Shown: positions 1 through 9,193 of the stretch, in pieces
Position numbering within the stretch: the stretch's first letter is position 1
Layout of the letters: every line of letters begins with the position of its first letter
NCBI RefSeq assembly: GCF_023101685.1
Contig: NZ_CP082164.1
Location: 9,052,001 to 9,116,000 of the forward strand
Direction of reading: 5' to 3'
Length of the DNA: 64,000 bases
DNA from: Bradyrhizobium sp. 186
Lineage (GTDB): Bacteria > Pseudomonadota > Alphaproteobacteria > Rhizobiales > Xanthobacteraceae
The notes under the pieces: model-generated
The model's input: the letters and a program-made list of their open reading frames with translations, nothing else
Told to the model about the DNA's origin: nothing
The model's database searches: none
Program-made: the position numbers and the translations under genes

Positions 1-326
1 TTCCTTGAGAGTTGGAATGCATCAGCGTCACCACCCATTTCTATCTTTTTTGGTTGTTCGAAGATGCCACCAGCATCTTATAAGACGCCACCTTTAGCAG
101 CCGGCGACCACTCTTCACCTGGACAGGCATTCTCGCCGCTATCGCGCCGGATCGCGACGTACGTTGAAGAAACATTCACCATAAAGAACTTGTGGTGGTG
201 CGGCTCGCCTGCGTTCACCCCTCACTCGTCCTATCCTCACTTCAGGTGAATGCCCCGACATTCCCAAAGGCATCGACTTCGATCGCAAAACCACAAGGGC
301 CGAGAGGACATGGCCAGCAGCATTGC
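1..326. other. No supported gene
   Basis: I see no reading frame with recognisable protein character in this stretch on either strand. It lies downstream of the thioredoxin-like gene that reads toward it, so it may hold a 3' untranslated region. Confidence 0.4.
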
Positions 327-1541
327 TCACGCTGCCTCCCTTGGCGATCCCGGTTGCGGCTTTTCGGGAGCTGTGTTTTGCGGTGTCGAACAACACTCCT
401 CGTAACAGAGCTTGTCACTCCTGTAGCTCGCCAAGGCCTGGAGGGAGCACTGCACGAGATCCCGTTTCGCTACATCCGAGGCAGGCGCTGCATCCAGCCA
501 TTTCAGCGCCACCTCGACCAATTCGATCGCGCGATCCCTGTTACCGGTCTCGTAGTAGTACTGAGCGACCGCCCCGTACGAGAGGAACTTCGCGCCCTCG
601 CTGCCTTGGGGCGGATTCGCCGCCAGGATGTGTTCGGAGAGGTCCCTGCCCATGGCAAAGCGCTCGGCATGTGGGAAACCGGAGTAGTCTTTCGCGGGGT
701 CGAAGAGTTGGCGGATGGCCACGCTCATCCAAACCACGGATTTCTTGTCGATCGCATCGCGAACCAATTGGCGCAATACCGCCAGGCCGGCCCGCATGTC
801 GCGTATCTTGTGAAGCAACAATTCCGCATGAAGCCCACGGAAGGTGACATCGTCCGGCATCGCAGCGAGTGCCTCCTCAACCCCTGAAAGGGCTGCCGCC
901 CAATCCTTACTATTCATGGCGGCTTCAAGTCTGGCAAAGATCGGCTCCACCAGCGCTCGCTTCTGCGATAGTTCGCGCTTTCTGCGTCGACCCGTGGTTA
1001 TCCTCTCCGCATCCAGGGCTTTGGCTTCGTCGCTCACTGCCCAGGAGCCGTTCAGAACTTCGGGCAACGCGTTATCGAGTTGCGTCGGATGGCCGATAAA
1101 GGCGAAGCGGCCGTCACGATCGACCACGAATGACGAGGGAATCCCGACAGAAAAGCTGGGATCCATCCAAAGCTTGTTCATTTCGCCGGAGTAGTCGAAT
1201 GCGATCGCGAAGTTCAGATTTGGCAAGCTCTTCGACAACCAAGCGTCCAAGCCGGCTCGCGCTTCATCTGCCGTCGAAGCTTGTTCGTGAGCCGCGATGC
1301 CCACCACCTCAACTCCGTTGCTCCTGTATTTGCTTTGCAGGATCACCAAATTCGACATCGAGGCGATACATGGTCCGCACCACGTCGCCCAAAACTCGAT
1401 GATGTATACTTTCCCAGGTTCGAACGTTGTAACGGGATGGCCACGTAGCCAGTCCTCAACTTTGATGGAGGGAGCCGGCGAACCGACTCTCAGCACATTC
1501 TCCGCACCGACTTGACTTGCGCTCTCAGTCAGACTGGTCAT
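327..1541 (-). CDS. TlpA/ResA-like thioredoxin-fold protein with helical C-terminal half
   Basis: A 404-residue protein. Residues about 15-165 form a TlpA-type thioredoxin domain with redox motif WCGPC (Cys55 and Cys58) and a cis-proline loop at GIPSS (Pro135). The family exchanges thiol and disulfide groups. The C-terminal 220 residues are rich in Ala, Leu and Glu and look like TPR-type helical repeats, possibly a partner-binding surface. No signal peptide or membrane anchor is visible, unlike classical TlpA, so it may act in the cytoplasm. The start at 1541 is the first codon before the domain. Its substrate is unknown and no redox partner lies nearby. Confidence 0.8.
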   Translation of the reverse strand: MTSLTESASQVGAENVLRVGSPAPSIKVEDWLRGHPVTTFEPGKVYIIEFWATWCGPCIASMSNLVILQSKYRSNGVEVVGIAAHEQASTADEARAGLDAWLSKSLPNLNFAIAFDYSGEMNKLWMDPSFSVGIPSSFVVDRDGRFAFIGHPTQLDNALPEVLNGSWAVSDEAKALDAERITTGRRRKRELSQKRALVEPIFARLEAAMNSKDWAAALSGVEEALAAMPDDVTFRGLHAELLLHKIRDMRAGLAVLRQLVRDAIDKKSVVWMSVAIRQLFDPAKDYSGFPHAERFAMGRDLSEHILAANPPQGSEGAKFLSYGAVAQYYYETGNRDRAIELVEVALKWLDAAPASDVAKRDLVQCSLQALASYRSDKLCYEECCSTPQNTAPEKPQPGSPREAA

Positions 1542-1761
1542 TGCTCAAATTCGCTTTACCTGGCTCTGCGGAGAACAATAGCAAGTCGCATGCCAGCCAT
1601 CGCTCATTGGTATTACGCATTTTGCGTATCATTCCTGTCGACCTTGCGACGCTTGTCGCATATCCGACCAGCTGTTTGGAGCTTCTTAGGCAATCAGTCG
1701 GCCGGACGTTCTTAACGCGCCTGTAGACCGACGAGGCGGGAAGTCATGCAGAAGGCCGAGT

Positions 1762-3243
1762 TCACCACTCCACATCTTGATCGGTTTCCAGGATAACCAT
1801 TTCGGCGCTCGGGATCGCGACGTGAACTGACCTGCTTTGGCCCGTCGACTTGCGCTTGACGGCGATCTCAGATTTCCATTTCAACTCTTTGAGCCAAGGG
1901 GCGATGAACCAGACCAGGGCGACCAGCTGCAGCACAACATTGATACTGAACGCCGTCTGATACGCGATTGAGGGGTAGTGTCCGTCCTTTGCCGGCCATT
2001 GCTCGAGAATTAACCCCGTCCCGTACTGGACGAGGAAAGCCCACCCGAAATGCAGAACGTTGAGCACGCCGTTTGCGCGCGCGATCAATTGAGCTGGAAA
2101 GTAATCTCCGATGATCGCGTAGCTGAGGACGATTGCTGATCCGACCATCGCCACAATGATCCACGACGGTAGCGACAGGAATGGCGGATGCAATATCAGC
2201 GCGAGTTCGGCTGCAATGAACACAGCAGCTATGATTGCGAGCAACGTTTCAATGTCCTTGCCATGCCGGCGCAGCGAATCGGCGACCACGCCGAGCAGCA
2301 ATGCGCCAATGCTTAGGGCTATCGCCATGACGAGCAATTGTGTGACAAGGCTTTTTCGGTCCAACCCTTCCACATCGCTCAGCCAGGACGCTGCCCACAA
2401 GGACTGCAGGGCCCACGCGGACCCGATACATGTTGAAGAAATCGGCGCAATTCTCCAAAACCGTCCATCCGTATAGACGGTCTTCAGGCTGACTGTCCCT
2501 GGAGGGCTCTTCGCAGTTGCCTCTCGCTCTGGAACCAAAAAATAGATCGAAGCGGCCGCGGAGGCACTGGATGCGGCAAGCACTTCAAATAGACCGCGCC
2601 AGCCTATCCAGTTAAGCAATGCCTCGGCTGGTGCGGTTGCCGTTACCGCGCCCAGAGCACCCAGCATGATCATACAGCCGTTGACGAGCGCCACGCGCTC
2701 TCTCGGAAACCAGAGCACGACTGTTTTCAGGCCAGACATGAGGGAAGCTGCGGTGCCAAATGCTATCATCGCGCGAGCAACCAGAAGCGAAAGAAATCCA
2801 CTCGATAATCCGAAAAGCGCAGCGCCTGCGGCAGCCAGCAGCAAGAGCGCACCCTGGACTCGGCGCGGACCGAAGCGATCCAAGAGCATGCCCATCGGAA
2901 TCTGGCTGCCGGTAACGACCAGAAAGTAGATCGAGCCCAACAGCCCCAAATCGGCCGTACCAAGCTCCAATTCAGAGGCGAGGCGGCCACAAATGAGCGT
3001 GTTGATCATCCGAAACAGGTAGGAAAGATAATATCCCGCGGCAAAGGGAAGGAACACGCAAGAGATGATCCGCCAGCTCCAACCCCGGTTGACCGGCTTC
3101 TCGCCTGATATCAGCCCAGCGGCATCGCTGCGCGTGTTGCTCGGAACGCGGCCACTGGCTTTAACACAAGGCGTTTGGCAGCTGTCGAAAGTTGATATTG
3201 CTGCCGCCCTCCTCGGCGACAGCACACGCTTCTGAGTTTTCAC
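1762..3243 (-). CDS. MFS-family membrane transporter
   Basis: About 493 residues. After a polar stretch of about 55 residues come many hydrophobic segments of about 20 residues, consistent with 10-12 transmembrane helices. The loop after the second helix reads GMLLDRFGPRR, the signature of the major facilitator superfamily. The substrate cannot be told. The apparent start is a GTG at 3243 that overlaps the end of the upstream RHH gene by 83 bases. The first 55 residues have no MFS character, so this N-terminus may be an artefact of a rearrangement that joined the two genes; no better start codon is visible further in. The tail is charged and likely cytoplasmic. Confidence 0.8.
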   Translation of the reverse strand: MKTQKRVLSPRRAAAISTFDSCQTPCVKASGRVPSNTRSDAAGLISGEKPVNRGWSWRIISCVFLPFAAGYYLSYLFRMINTLICGRLASELELGTADLGLLGSIYFLVVTGSQIPMGMLLDRFGPRRVQGALLLLAAAGAALFGLSSGFLSLLVARAMIAFGTAASLMSGLKTVVLWFPRERVALVNGCMIMLGALGAVTATAPAEALLNWIGWRGLFEVLAASSASAAASIYFLVPEREATAKSPPGTVSLKTVYTDGRFWRIAPISSTCIGSAWALQSLWAASWLSDVEGLDRKSLVTQLLVMAIALSIGALLLGVVADSLRRHGKDIETLLAIIAAVFIAAELALILHPPFLSLPSWIIVAMVGSAIVLSYAIIGDYFPAQLIARANGVLNVLHFGWAFLVQYGTGLILEQWPAKDGHYPSIAYQTAFSINVVLQLVALVWFIAPWLKELKWKSEIAVKRKSTGQSRSVHVAIPSAEMVILETDQDVEW

Positions 3244-3823
3244 CTACGACGGCCACACAGTGCGGTTCTTCTTCAACTGGCGCTCGTGGAACGGCGCGTG
3301 ACGCTCCGCCGCCCATTTCAGACCCGGATCGGCTGGAATTTCCCGAGCGATCAATTGCCTCCTGCAGCAAGGGCCGGCCAAACCGTACGCGACGATCGAC
3401 CTGCTCGGCAAACGCCTTGAAGCGCTCGAACCCGAGTACGCACGCCTCGTCCTGCTTGGATGGCGGCATCGGCGGCGTCAGCGTGAGGTGGTATCGCGCA
3501 TGGAGAGCCACTATTTCCGCGATCATCGCGATGTCCGTCCGCAGACTGAGCACCTGCTCATTCGTTCGCTCGATCGCCTCGTAAACAAGACCCTCTATAG
3601 GCGGCGCCGGATCCAGGAAGCGCTCAAGAGCCGCCTCGACGACGACGCTCTTGCCCATACCGGGACGGTCAGTCGCGGCTTGGAGTCGCTGGAAAATGCA
3701 CTCAGAAAGTTGAATCGTTATCTTTCTGGTCTGCTGAGCTTCGCTTGGACTCGGCTGCGCGTCCACCTCAGCATCATTCCGACTTGAGGTCGGTTCTCCC
3801 CGGCGCTCGCCGCTAATCTGCAT
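3161..3823 (-). CDS. Ribbon-helix-helix (CopG-like) protein, paralogue of the VirD4-linked RHH gene
   Basis: About 220 residues from an ATG at 3823 that follows the purine-rich GGAAGCTGGAG. The core has a beta-strand KITIQLSECIF followed by a helical pair containing GKSVVVEAALERFL, a ribbon-helix-helix DNA-binding pattern. The later part (helices around ALHARYHLTLTPPMP and the segment FERFKAFAEQVDRRV) matches the layout of the protein at 8744-9193 (FIRFWLTSVPALP, then YDRFVEALGRRL), so the two look like paralogues. The last 50 residues are low-complexity and overlap the MFS start, suggesting the original 3' end was replaced. It probably binds DNA as a dimer and may act in transfer regulation. 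Confidence 0.6.
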   Translation of the reverse strand: MQISGERRGEPTSSRNDAEVDAQPSPSEAQQTRKITIQLSECIFQRLQAATDRPGMGKSVVVEAALERFLDPAPPIEGLVYEAIERTNEQVLSLRTDIAMIAEIVALHARYHLTLTPPMPPSKQDEACVLGFERFKAFAEQVDRRVRFGRPLLQEAIDRSGNSSRSGSEMGGGASRAVPRAPVEEEPHCVAVVGENSEACAVAEEGGSNINFRQLPNALC

Positions 3824-4740
3824 ACTCCAGCTTCCTTCTCTCTGCGACTGCACACCGCCCGCGCTTGCACGCGCGTGGTCTGGATGTTCGGTCGAAACGG
3901 ATGAATCGCCCTGCGATGACGCACGACAAAAGGGCCGAGACCGCATGCCGCTTCAACCGCGGGGACATTCTTGTCGCAGTCTGGCGTACCGAAAGAAAGA
4001 AACGGCGGACTCCTAAAGACCAGCGCCAGACGTCTCGTAGCCTCTTGCCCTCTAGACAGTCAGGTCGCCGACAGACGAGGGATTTCGCGGACGGTGCGTG
4101 CCCGCTTACTTGAAATCGACAAAGTTACCGATCCAAAAAAGAGGCGCAGGCGCAATCTAGATGGCGCCCTCGCGCCCCCGACGTCGCGAACGACCCCCGC
4201 GGACGCACCGGCGTTATTCCTGTGGGGGTGATGCGCCTCATAAGAAGCGCACCAGCTCATGCGCGCGACCAAATACACCTGCGCCTCACCGATTTTCGGC
4301 ATGCATCACCAGCGTGCGATAGGACTTACAACCGTTCGCGTGCCGCGCGTCGAGCCCGGCCCACGGCCGTTGAAACGTATCTGCTGGCCCGGTGCGACCA
4401 CTCACTTGTCAGGCGGCCTCAGGGGAACTGTCGGCCGCAGGCGGGTGGATCGCGCAACGGGTCTCCCTCGCTATGGCTGCAGACGTAGCGCTCGTTGTGC
4501 CCGCCCTCGCCAGCCAGGAGATTCATCGGTCCCCCCGCACTCCGGGCATCGCTTCTGGATCCGATGGAGGACTGACATGTGAATTGCCCCTGCCGACGGC
4601 GAGCTTACTTGCGCCAGATCGGCTGCTACAGGCTCGTCGCAGAACATTCTGCGAAAGGTCCACCCTGCTCGCCCGCCTTGACGTCGGAGCCGTCGATGTA
4701 CTTAAGTGCAATCCTGGTAGCGTTGAGCGAGGGCACATCA
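3824..4740. other. Intergenic, no supported gene
   Basis: About 0.9 kb with only short overlapping frames of random-looking composition. The last part carries a purine-rich AGCGAGGG just before the small gene at 4741. I see no promoter or hairpin that I would defend. Confidence 0.35.
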
Positions 4741-4955
4741 TGGATGGCGAGTTCTACAAGAGCTTTGCACAGCGGGCCCGCGATCTGGCCGATAAGGCCG
4801 ACCCGTTCACGCGAAAGCGGCTTCTGGTGCTGGCCGAGAAATACGATGCTAAGCTGGGCAAACCTTCGCCGGCCAGCCGCAATCTTCAACGCACGCTGCC
4901 GATGCCCCGCACCGTGCCAGCCGTGAGCGCCATCTCCGATGTTGGCGAAGCTTGA
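4741..4955 (+). CDS. Small conserved-looking helical protein, unknown function
   Basis: 71 residues from an ATG preceded by GCGAGGG at good ribosome-binding spacing. The N-terminal half (MDGEFYKSFAQRARDLADKA) and the following KRLLVLAEKYD are amphipathic helices, a pattern I associate with very small proteins common in Bradyrhizobium genomes. The C-terminal third is proline- and serine-rich and probably disordered. There is no catalytic motif. A possible decayed relative lies on the opposite strand near 5800-5938. The function is unknown. Confidence 0.5.
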
Positions 4956-5099
4956 CGAAGAGCGCCGGCAGCGAGGTCGACTGCGACGCCTGCAGCGGCA
5001 GCAAGCATCACCCCTCCAAGGCGCTGGATTTTCCAGGGACGATACACGAACTACACCGGGAAAGGATGCGCACCCAAACCGGAGTGAGCATGCCGGATG

Positions 5100-5294
5100 T
5101 CACCCCTCGACCGCCCTCACCGCACTGCGGTCGCCGAGCAGCTTGCCGGTGGAGGCATTCACGAATTGGACCGAGGAGCATGCCGGACAAACGACCGGCA
5201 GATGAGTATCGGGACCGATCTGCTCCAGTCCTGTCAGCAGTTGCTGCACGTTCATGCCCGTGCGCGGGCACCTGAAAAGTACTGATTGCTCCAT
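5100..5294 (-). CDS. Small cysteine-containing protein, possible zinc-binding fold
   Basis: 64 residues. The sequence has a CPRTGMNVQ strand near the start, a CPACSSVQFVN segment in the middle and TGKLLG near the end. The spacing of Cys9, Cys36 and Cys39 suggests a small zinc-ribbon-like fold, though one ligand is not obvious. The start at 5294 lies just after GGCCGG, a weak ribosome-binding site. The pattern resembles small hypothetical proteins seen often in Bradyrhizobium. The function is unknown. Confidence 0.5.
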   Translation of the reverse strand: MEQSVLFRCPRTGMNVQQLLTGLEQIGPDTHLPVVCPACSSVQFVNASTGKLLGDRSAVRAVEG

Positions 5295-5395
5295 CCGGCC
5301 AGCATAGGCCTGGATACTGCGCCCTGAAACTGCGGTTGTTTACTGAGAGCGTGCCGGCGCCTTCCGGAGCACCGTGCGGCGGCAGTTATGAATGT

Positions 5396-5536
5396 TCATC
5401 GCGTCTGGAGGCTGGGTCCAGGACACAGTTTTTCGTATTCTTTGGCCCAGTTCTCAAGCCGCGGGGCCGGGTCCGGATCGTTGAGCGCAAGCGTGGGCAC
5501 CTTCTCGGCGAGTAATCTGGTTTTATCGTCCTCCAT
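5396..5536 (-). CDS. Very small hypothetical protein
   Basis: 46 residues from an ATG at 5536 with AGGA about nine bases upstream. The product begins MEDDKTRLLAEKVPTLALND and continues as a charged, helix-prone peptide with a WAKEYEKL segment. It has no known motif. It reads away from 5537-5600, where the longer upstream extension has no protein character. The case rests on the ribosome-binding site and helix-like composition only. Confidence 0.35.
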   Translation of the reverse strand: MEDDKTRLLAEKVPTLALNDPDPAPRLENWAKEYEKLCPGPSLQTR

Positions 5537-5799
5537 GAAATTCCTAACCCGGATGGGCGCTCGTGTTGCGCAGGATGCTGGATGCCCTTGCATGGAGATC
5601 ACCGTAGCTTGAGTGCGCGTTCACTTTCAGCCGCCAGCTTCCCCGGCGAGGATCGCCTGGACCTGATCCCACCGCCGTTGGGCGCCACTCGGAAAGACCT
5701 GCCATGACGAGCCGTCTCGAGCTGACGATGTGGCCTCCCGATATGAGCGGATCCTCATCGAGGCAACATCCAGATCTCGAGGCGGGGCGCTGCAAGGAT

Positions 5800-5938
5800 G
5801 GGCGATGCGGCGGTCAGCGTAACAGTCGAACACCTGAAGCGAACTTGCCGCTGCAGTGACGAGGTGCGCTGTAGGCTGAAGGCCTCGGCGAGGCTCCGCA
5901 GCTGGGCATTTCTCCAATAGAGAATCGGTCTGGATCAT
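5800..5938 (-). pseudogene. Decayed small helical gene
   Basis: Reading leftward from 5938, the sequence starts MIQTDSLLEK and then, after a one-frame slip, continues as QLRSLAEAFSLQRTSSL. Joined, these resemble the short helical proteins of the 4741-4955 type. Neither frame alone makes a convincing protein. I interpret it as a frameshifted remnant with low confidence. Confidence 0.25.
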
Positions 5939-6075
5939 GCCGAGCGGCCCGCATGGCCCTGCTGCAAACTAGCTCCTTCTCTTTGCAGATGTGACTCTCG
6001 GACGATTACCTGTATCTCCGGCCGTTCGGGTCGAAGCCGGGATGCACCAATCTCCGGCCCTGGCGGGGAGGACCA

Positions 6076-7077
6076 TTAACTCTCAAGCGGCGTCAGAGCA
6101 CGGCCCTCGCGGTGAAGGCCGGTAGTCGCCACGCTCCTGGGGGGAACAATCCGTTCATGGACGTGCGAAGAAGGTGTCCGGTCGATCAGGAGGCTGATCA
6201 GTTCAGGGCGACTGTAGTGACCGCTTGCATCCATCACTCTCTTGCGCCCGTCGATTTCGATGAAGTCGAGATCGGCAATCACCTCTCCTTCACCTTCCTT
6301 CAGGGGCTCGCCTATCAATTGACCATCGGGGGCAACGATAGCGGTGAAGCAACCGCCCGAAATCGGAGCGATAGCAGCGCCCGTGTCGTTGGCAATTTGG
6401 GCTTGTTGGTCGGCGTTGAGCCATGCGGTTGTGCTGACGACGAAGCAGGCCGATTCAAGGGCATGCTGTCGGGTGCTCACTTCCGTTTGCTGGGAGAAAA
6501 GAGGGCCGAAGATCGAGCCGGGGTACATCGCGGAGTGGATCTGCTCGCCATCGGCAATCAAGGCGTATCTTGCCAGTGGGAGATAATGTTCCCAGCACGC
6601 AAGCTGGCCGATCCGGCCGACGGCGCTGTCTACGGCGCGAAGGCCGGCACCGTCGCCTTGGCCCCAGACCATCCGCTCATGATAGGTGGGGGTGATCTTG
6701 CGGCGACGCTGGATCAGCGTGCCGTCCGCATCGAACAGGAGCTGAGTGTTATAGATCGATCCTCCGTCCCGCTCGTTGGCGCCGACGGAAACGACCATTT
6801 GGGCGTCCTTGGCGGCATCGCCGATCGCATGCGTCTCCGCAGAGGGTACCGTAAGGGATTGCTCAAGCAGCCTCTGATGCTCCTTGGCAAGCGTGAAGGG
6901 CGGCTGGACGAACGAGAAATACGGGTAGTACGGAATGATGGTCTCGGGAAACGTGGCGAAACGCACCCCCTTCTTGCCCAATTCGCGAATCTTTTTGGTG
7001 ATCTTCTCGACTGTCCCCTCTCGGCTGTACAACACGGGGCTGATCTGTACGGCGGCTGCCTTGACGATGTTTCTCAT
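6076..7077 (-). CDS. Nitrilase (carbon-nitrogen hydrolase, Nit6803-like)
   Basis: 333 residues from the ATG at 7077, which follows a purine-rich AGAAGAAGAGA. The carbon-nitrogen hydrolase triad is visible: Glu45 in FPET, Lys127 in RRRKITPTYHE and Cys161 in ACWEHYLPL. The family converts nitriles to carboxylic acid plus ammonia. The N-terminal segments VQISPVLYSREGTVEK and YYPYFSFVQPP match what I know of Nit6803/Nit1C-type aliphatic nitrilases. The usual Nit1 partners (radical SAM, acetyltransferase and others) are absent; its neighbour is a dead dehydrogenase. All catalytic residues are present, so it should be active in the cytoplasm. Confidence 0.88.
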   Translation of the reverse strand: MRNIVKAAAVQISPVLYSREGTVEKITKKIRELGKKGVRFATFPETIIPYYPYFSFVQPPFTLAKEHQRLLEQSLTVPSAETHAIGDAAKDAQMVVSVGANERDGGSIYNTQLLFDADGTLIQRRRKITPTYHERMVWGQGDGAGLRAVDSAVGRIGQLACWEHYLPLARYALIADGEQIHSAMYPGSIFGPLFSQQTEVSTRQHALESACFVVSTTAWLNADQQAQIANDTGAAIAPISGGCFTAIVAPDGQLIGEPLKEGEGEVIADLDFIEIDGRKRVMDASGHYSRPELISLLIDRTPSSHVHERIVPPRSVATTGLHREGRALTPLES

Positions 7078-7188
7078 TCTCTTCTTCTGCTCATTGTGAG
7101 TATCCGAGCGCTGCACTGGACTGGTGTAGAGGACGACGGATGACTCTCACGGGGGGCTCTTCGAGCACATCGGCAGGGCTTGTTGGAC

Positions 7189-7801
7189 TCAGGGCTGTGT
7201 GCGTCTGCCATCGACAGCCACGTCGATGCCGGTGATGTAGGATGCGTCGCCGAAAGCGAGGAAGCTCACGCGCAGCGATCTTCCGTGGCTTGCCGAAGTG
7301 TTTCGCGGCTATCTGCTCCAGCAGGACCGTTCCGCGTTCTTGCACGCTGGCCTCGGAAATGCCGATCTTCCTAAACAGCGGGCTTTCGATGATGTCCGAG
7401 CTCTCGGCGTTTACCCGAACGCTTCGGCGGATCAGTTGGGCGCCAAGCGCTCGCGTCAAGTTGCACAGTGCGGCCTTGGATGCCGATACGGCCGATGTTC
7501 CCGCGATTCCGACCTGATCGGACAAAGAAGCCGTGAAGCCGATCGCGTTTCGGTTGCGCGCGAGAGGCAACGCGTTCTGAACATTGAAATAGGATCTAGG
7601 GAGATTGACGCTTAAGACGTCAAAGCTCTGCTGCATTGTTTCCGCGAGCGAGCCGAGTTTCGCGATTTCGGCATTGGCATCGAAATGGGCTATAACAGTT
7701 TCGCGCTTTCCTCCGAAGCGGGATAGCCGGCGCGAAAAGCGGCAATAGCCAAGCCTCGCTGTCCGGATAGCTGCGCAATGCCCTGCAGGACTTTGGCTCA
7801 T
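7189..7801 (-). pseudogene. Short-chain dehydrogenase/reductase pseudogene
   Basis: Reading leftward, a classical SDR is recognisable: a central strand with NVQNALPLAR, then a catalytic-loop region GTSAVSASKAAL, then GAQLIRRSVRVNAES. The conserved YxxxK tyrosine is replaced by valine (SAVSASK), which should abolish activity. The cofactor-binding N-terminus is missing. Near 7260 the reading frame slips: the SDR end FGDASYITGIDVAVDG is in another frame and reaches a stop at 7189-7191. Missing N-terminus, lost tyrosine and a frameshift together make this a clear remnant. Confidence 0.7.
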
Positions 7802-8136
7802 GACGCGTTTTCCGCATCGCTTGGCTTATGCATTGAGGGATAAGGCTTTCTGCCTACTGTGTCGGTAGTCGCGTCGGCTACTGCCTTAGTCGACTCATGC
7901 GCCATCATGTAGTACGTGGTGAAGTGGCCGCTCTTGCTGGCGATCTTACCATTGTTGCGAGTGACGTTGCCCTTCTCACGTTTGGTAATCAGCTTCATCT
8001 TGCACCGCTTGGCGATCAGGGGCATCGGGACAAGCTTCCATCCCGTGGCCTTGCGCAACTCTGCTTGTGTAACGCCGTCTTGTCGTGAGGCGAGAGAGCG
8101 GATCAGATTGATCTTAGTATGAGGATGCTTGGCCAT
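7798..8136 (-). CDS. Small winged-helix-like hypothetical protein (DUF3489-like)
   Basis: About 112 residues starting MAKHPHTKINLIRSLASRQ. The segment DGVTQAELRKATGWKLVPMP resembles the helix-turn-helix of DUF3489-type proteins, in which an ATGW motif follows the recognition helix. The C-terminal part is Lys/Thr-rich and polar. The frame stays open upstream to 8430, but the extra N-terminus looks non-coding, so I use the inner methionine. It may bind DNA; there is no direct evidence for a role. Confidence 0.45.
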   Translation of the reverse strand: MAKHPHTKINLIRSLASRQDGVTQAELRKATGWKLVPMPLIAKRCKMKLITKREKGNVTRNNGKIASKSGHFTTYYMMAHESTKAVADATTDTVGRKPYPSMHKPSDAENAS

Positions 8137-8743
8137 CGTCGCCATCCGGGGGAATTGGGCCTCATCCAACGGCTCCAAGCCAAATGTGCTTCTCGTGGCC
8201 CAGTTGTCCCTTCCATCGAAAGGGGACGATTTAGTTCCGTTACTTTGGAATTGTGGAAACATATTGCAGGCGGTCTCAGGCGTTGCCTGATCGCAATCTG
8301 ACGTAAACGGATAACGTCGCACCAGTTTGCTGAAGTGTGGGGCAGTGCAAGTTCTCGCATTTTTCGACAGGATGTTCGCATAGTAAGACCGTACAACGTG
8401 GATTGCTAACACAGAGGACCTGCGATGCAATCCGCAAAAACTGGTAGGGCAACTATTCAGAAGACCTTCCGGAACTCTGGAGAGGCTTCCGCTTGCTCAA
8501 GCAAGCAGCGTTACTCCATTGAGCGGCAGCTCGGATGCAGGCCGGACCTCGTCTCAACTCGCTTCAGATTTCAGCATTCATGTCATGCGCTACCCTCAGA
8601 TATCTGCCGTCGGTCCCGATCTAACGCGCTCGCTCCGTTCGATTTGGCTCTATCGTTGTTTGCGGCCGAAATGTACTCGGCGCGAGCACCCTCGCAAATT
8701 CCCTTGTAGTCCTGCATCGCCCGCCCGCTCGGCGGTTATTGAA
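8137..8743. other. Intergenic, no supported gene
   Basis: About 0.6 kb between the small winged-helix gene and the end of the VirD4-linked RHH gene. Short frames on both strands lack protein character. In rhizobial transfer operons the trb mating-pair genes often follow here; nothing of them is visible. Confidence 0.35.
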
Positions 8744-9193
8744 TTACTCTGGAATTGCGGCGTTCGAATCCAAGCTCACCTCTTTCAGAACGGTTGATCC
8801 GCTGGAAAGCCTTCGGCCGAGCGCTTCAACGAATCGATCATAACGTTCCGCGCCTTTGGCGCGAGCGGCTGGACTGGATTGTTCTGGTAATGCCGGCACC
8901 GATGTCAACCAGAAGCGAATGAACAGGGCGAGCGTCTCGAGCGTGATGCTGTCATTGCGCTCGAGACGCTCGAGCAGCCGTGCGATCCGATCCAGCCGCT
9001 TGGCAATAGCCGCCTCGCGTCGGTCGGAATCGTCAGGCGAAAGAAATGACGCGATCGCGGCCTCTGCGACCAGCGACTTGGGCTGGCCACGACGCTCCGC
9101 GAAGACATCAAGGGTTCTGAATGTCTGCGGATCAAGGTAGACACTGAGCTGAATCTTTTTCACCGATCTGGCCCACTCAGAGATCCATGCCAT
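8744..9193 (-). CDS. Ribbon-helix-helix protein of the VirD4 operon (CopG-like)
   Basis: 149 residues, or 139 if a GTG at 9163 is used. It has a beta-strand KKIQLSVYLDP followed by helices containing ERRGQPKSLVAEAAIASFL, the ribbon-helix-helix fold that binds DNA as a dimer. A coiled-coil-like segment (RLDRIARLLERLERND) follows. The 9193 start overlaps the end of virD4 by 17 bases, so translation is probably coupled. RHH proteins beside coupling-protein genes usually act as transfer accessory or regulatory proteins. The paralogue is at 3161-3823. Confidence 0.7.
   Translation of the reverse strand: MAWISEWARSVKKIQLSVYLDPQTFRTLDVFAERRGQPKSLVAEAAIASFLSPDDSDRREAAIAKRLDRIARLLERLERNDSITLETLALFIRFWLTSVPALPEQSSPAARAKGAERYDRFVEALGRRLSSGSTVLKEVSLDSNAAIPE

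Noticed and set aside
192..887. Plus-strand frame of 231 codons
   Set aside because: It is the complement of the thioredoxin-like gene 3' half, which has clear motifs in the other frame.
6112..7143. Plus-strand frame of 343 codons
   Set aside because: Antisense to the nitrilase, whose catalytic triad is readable on the minus strand.
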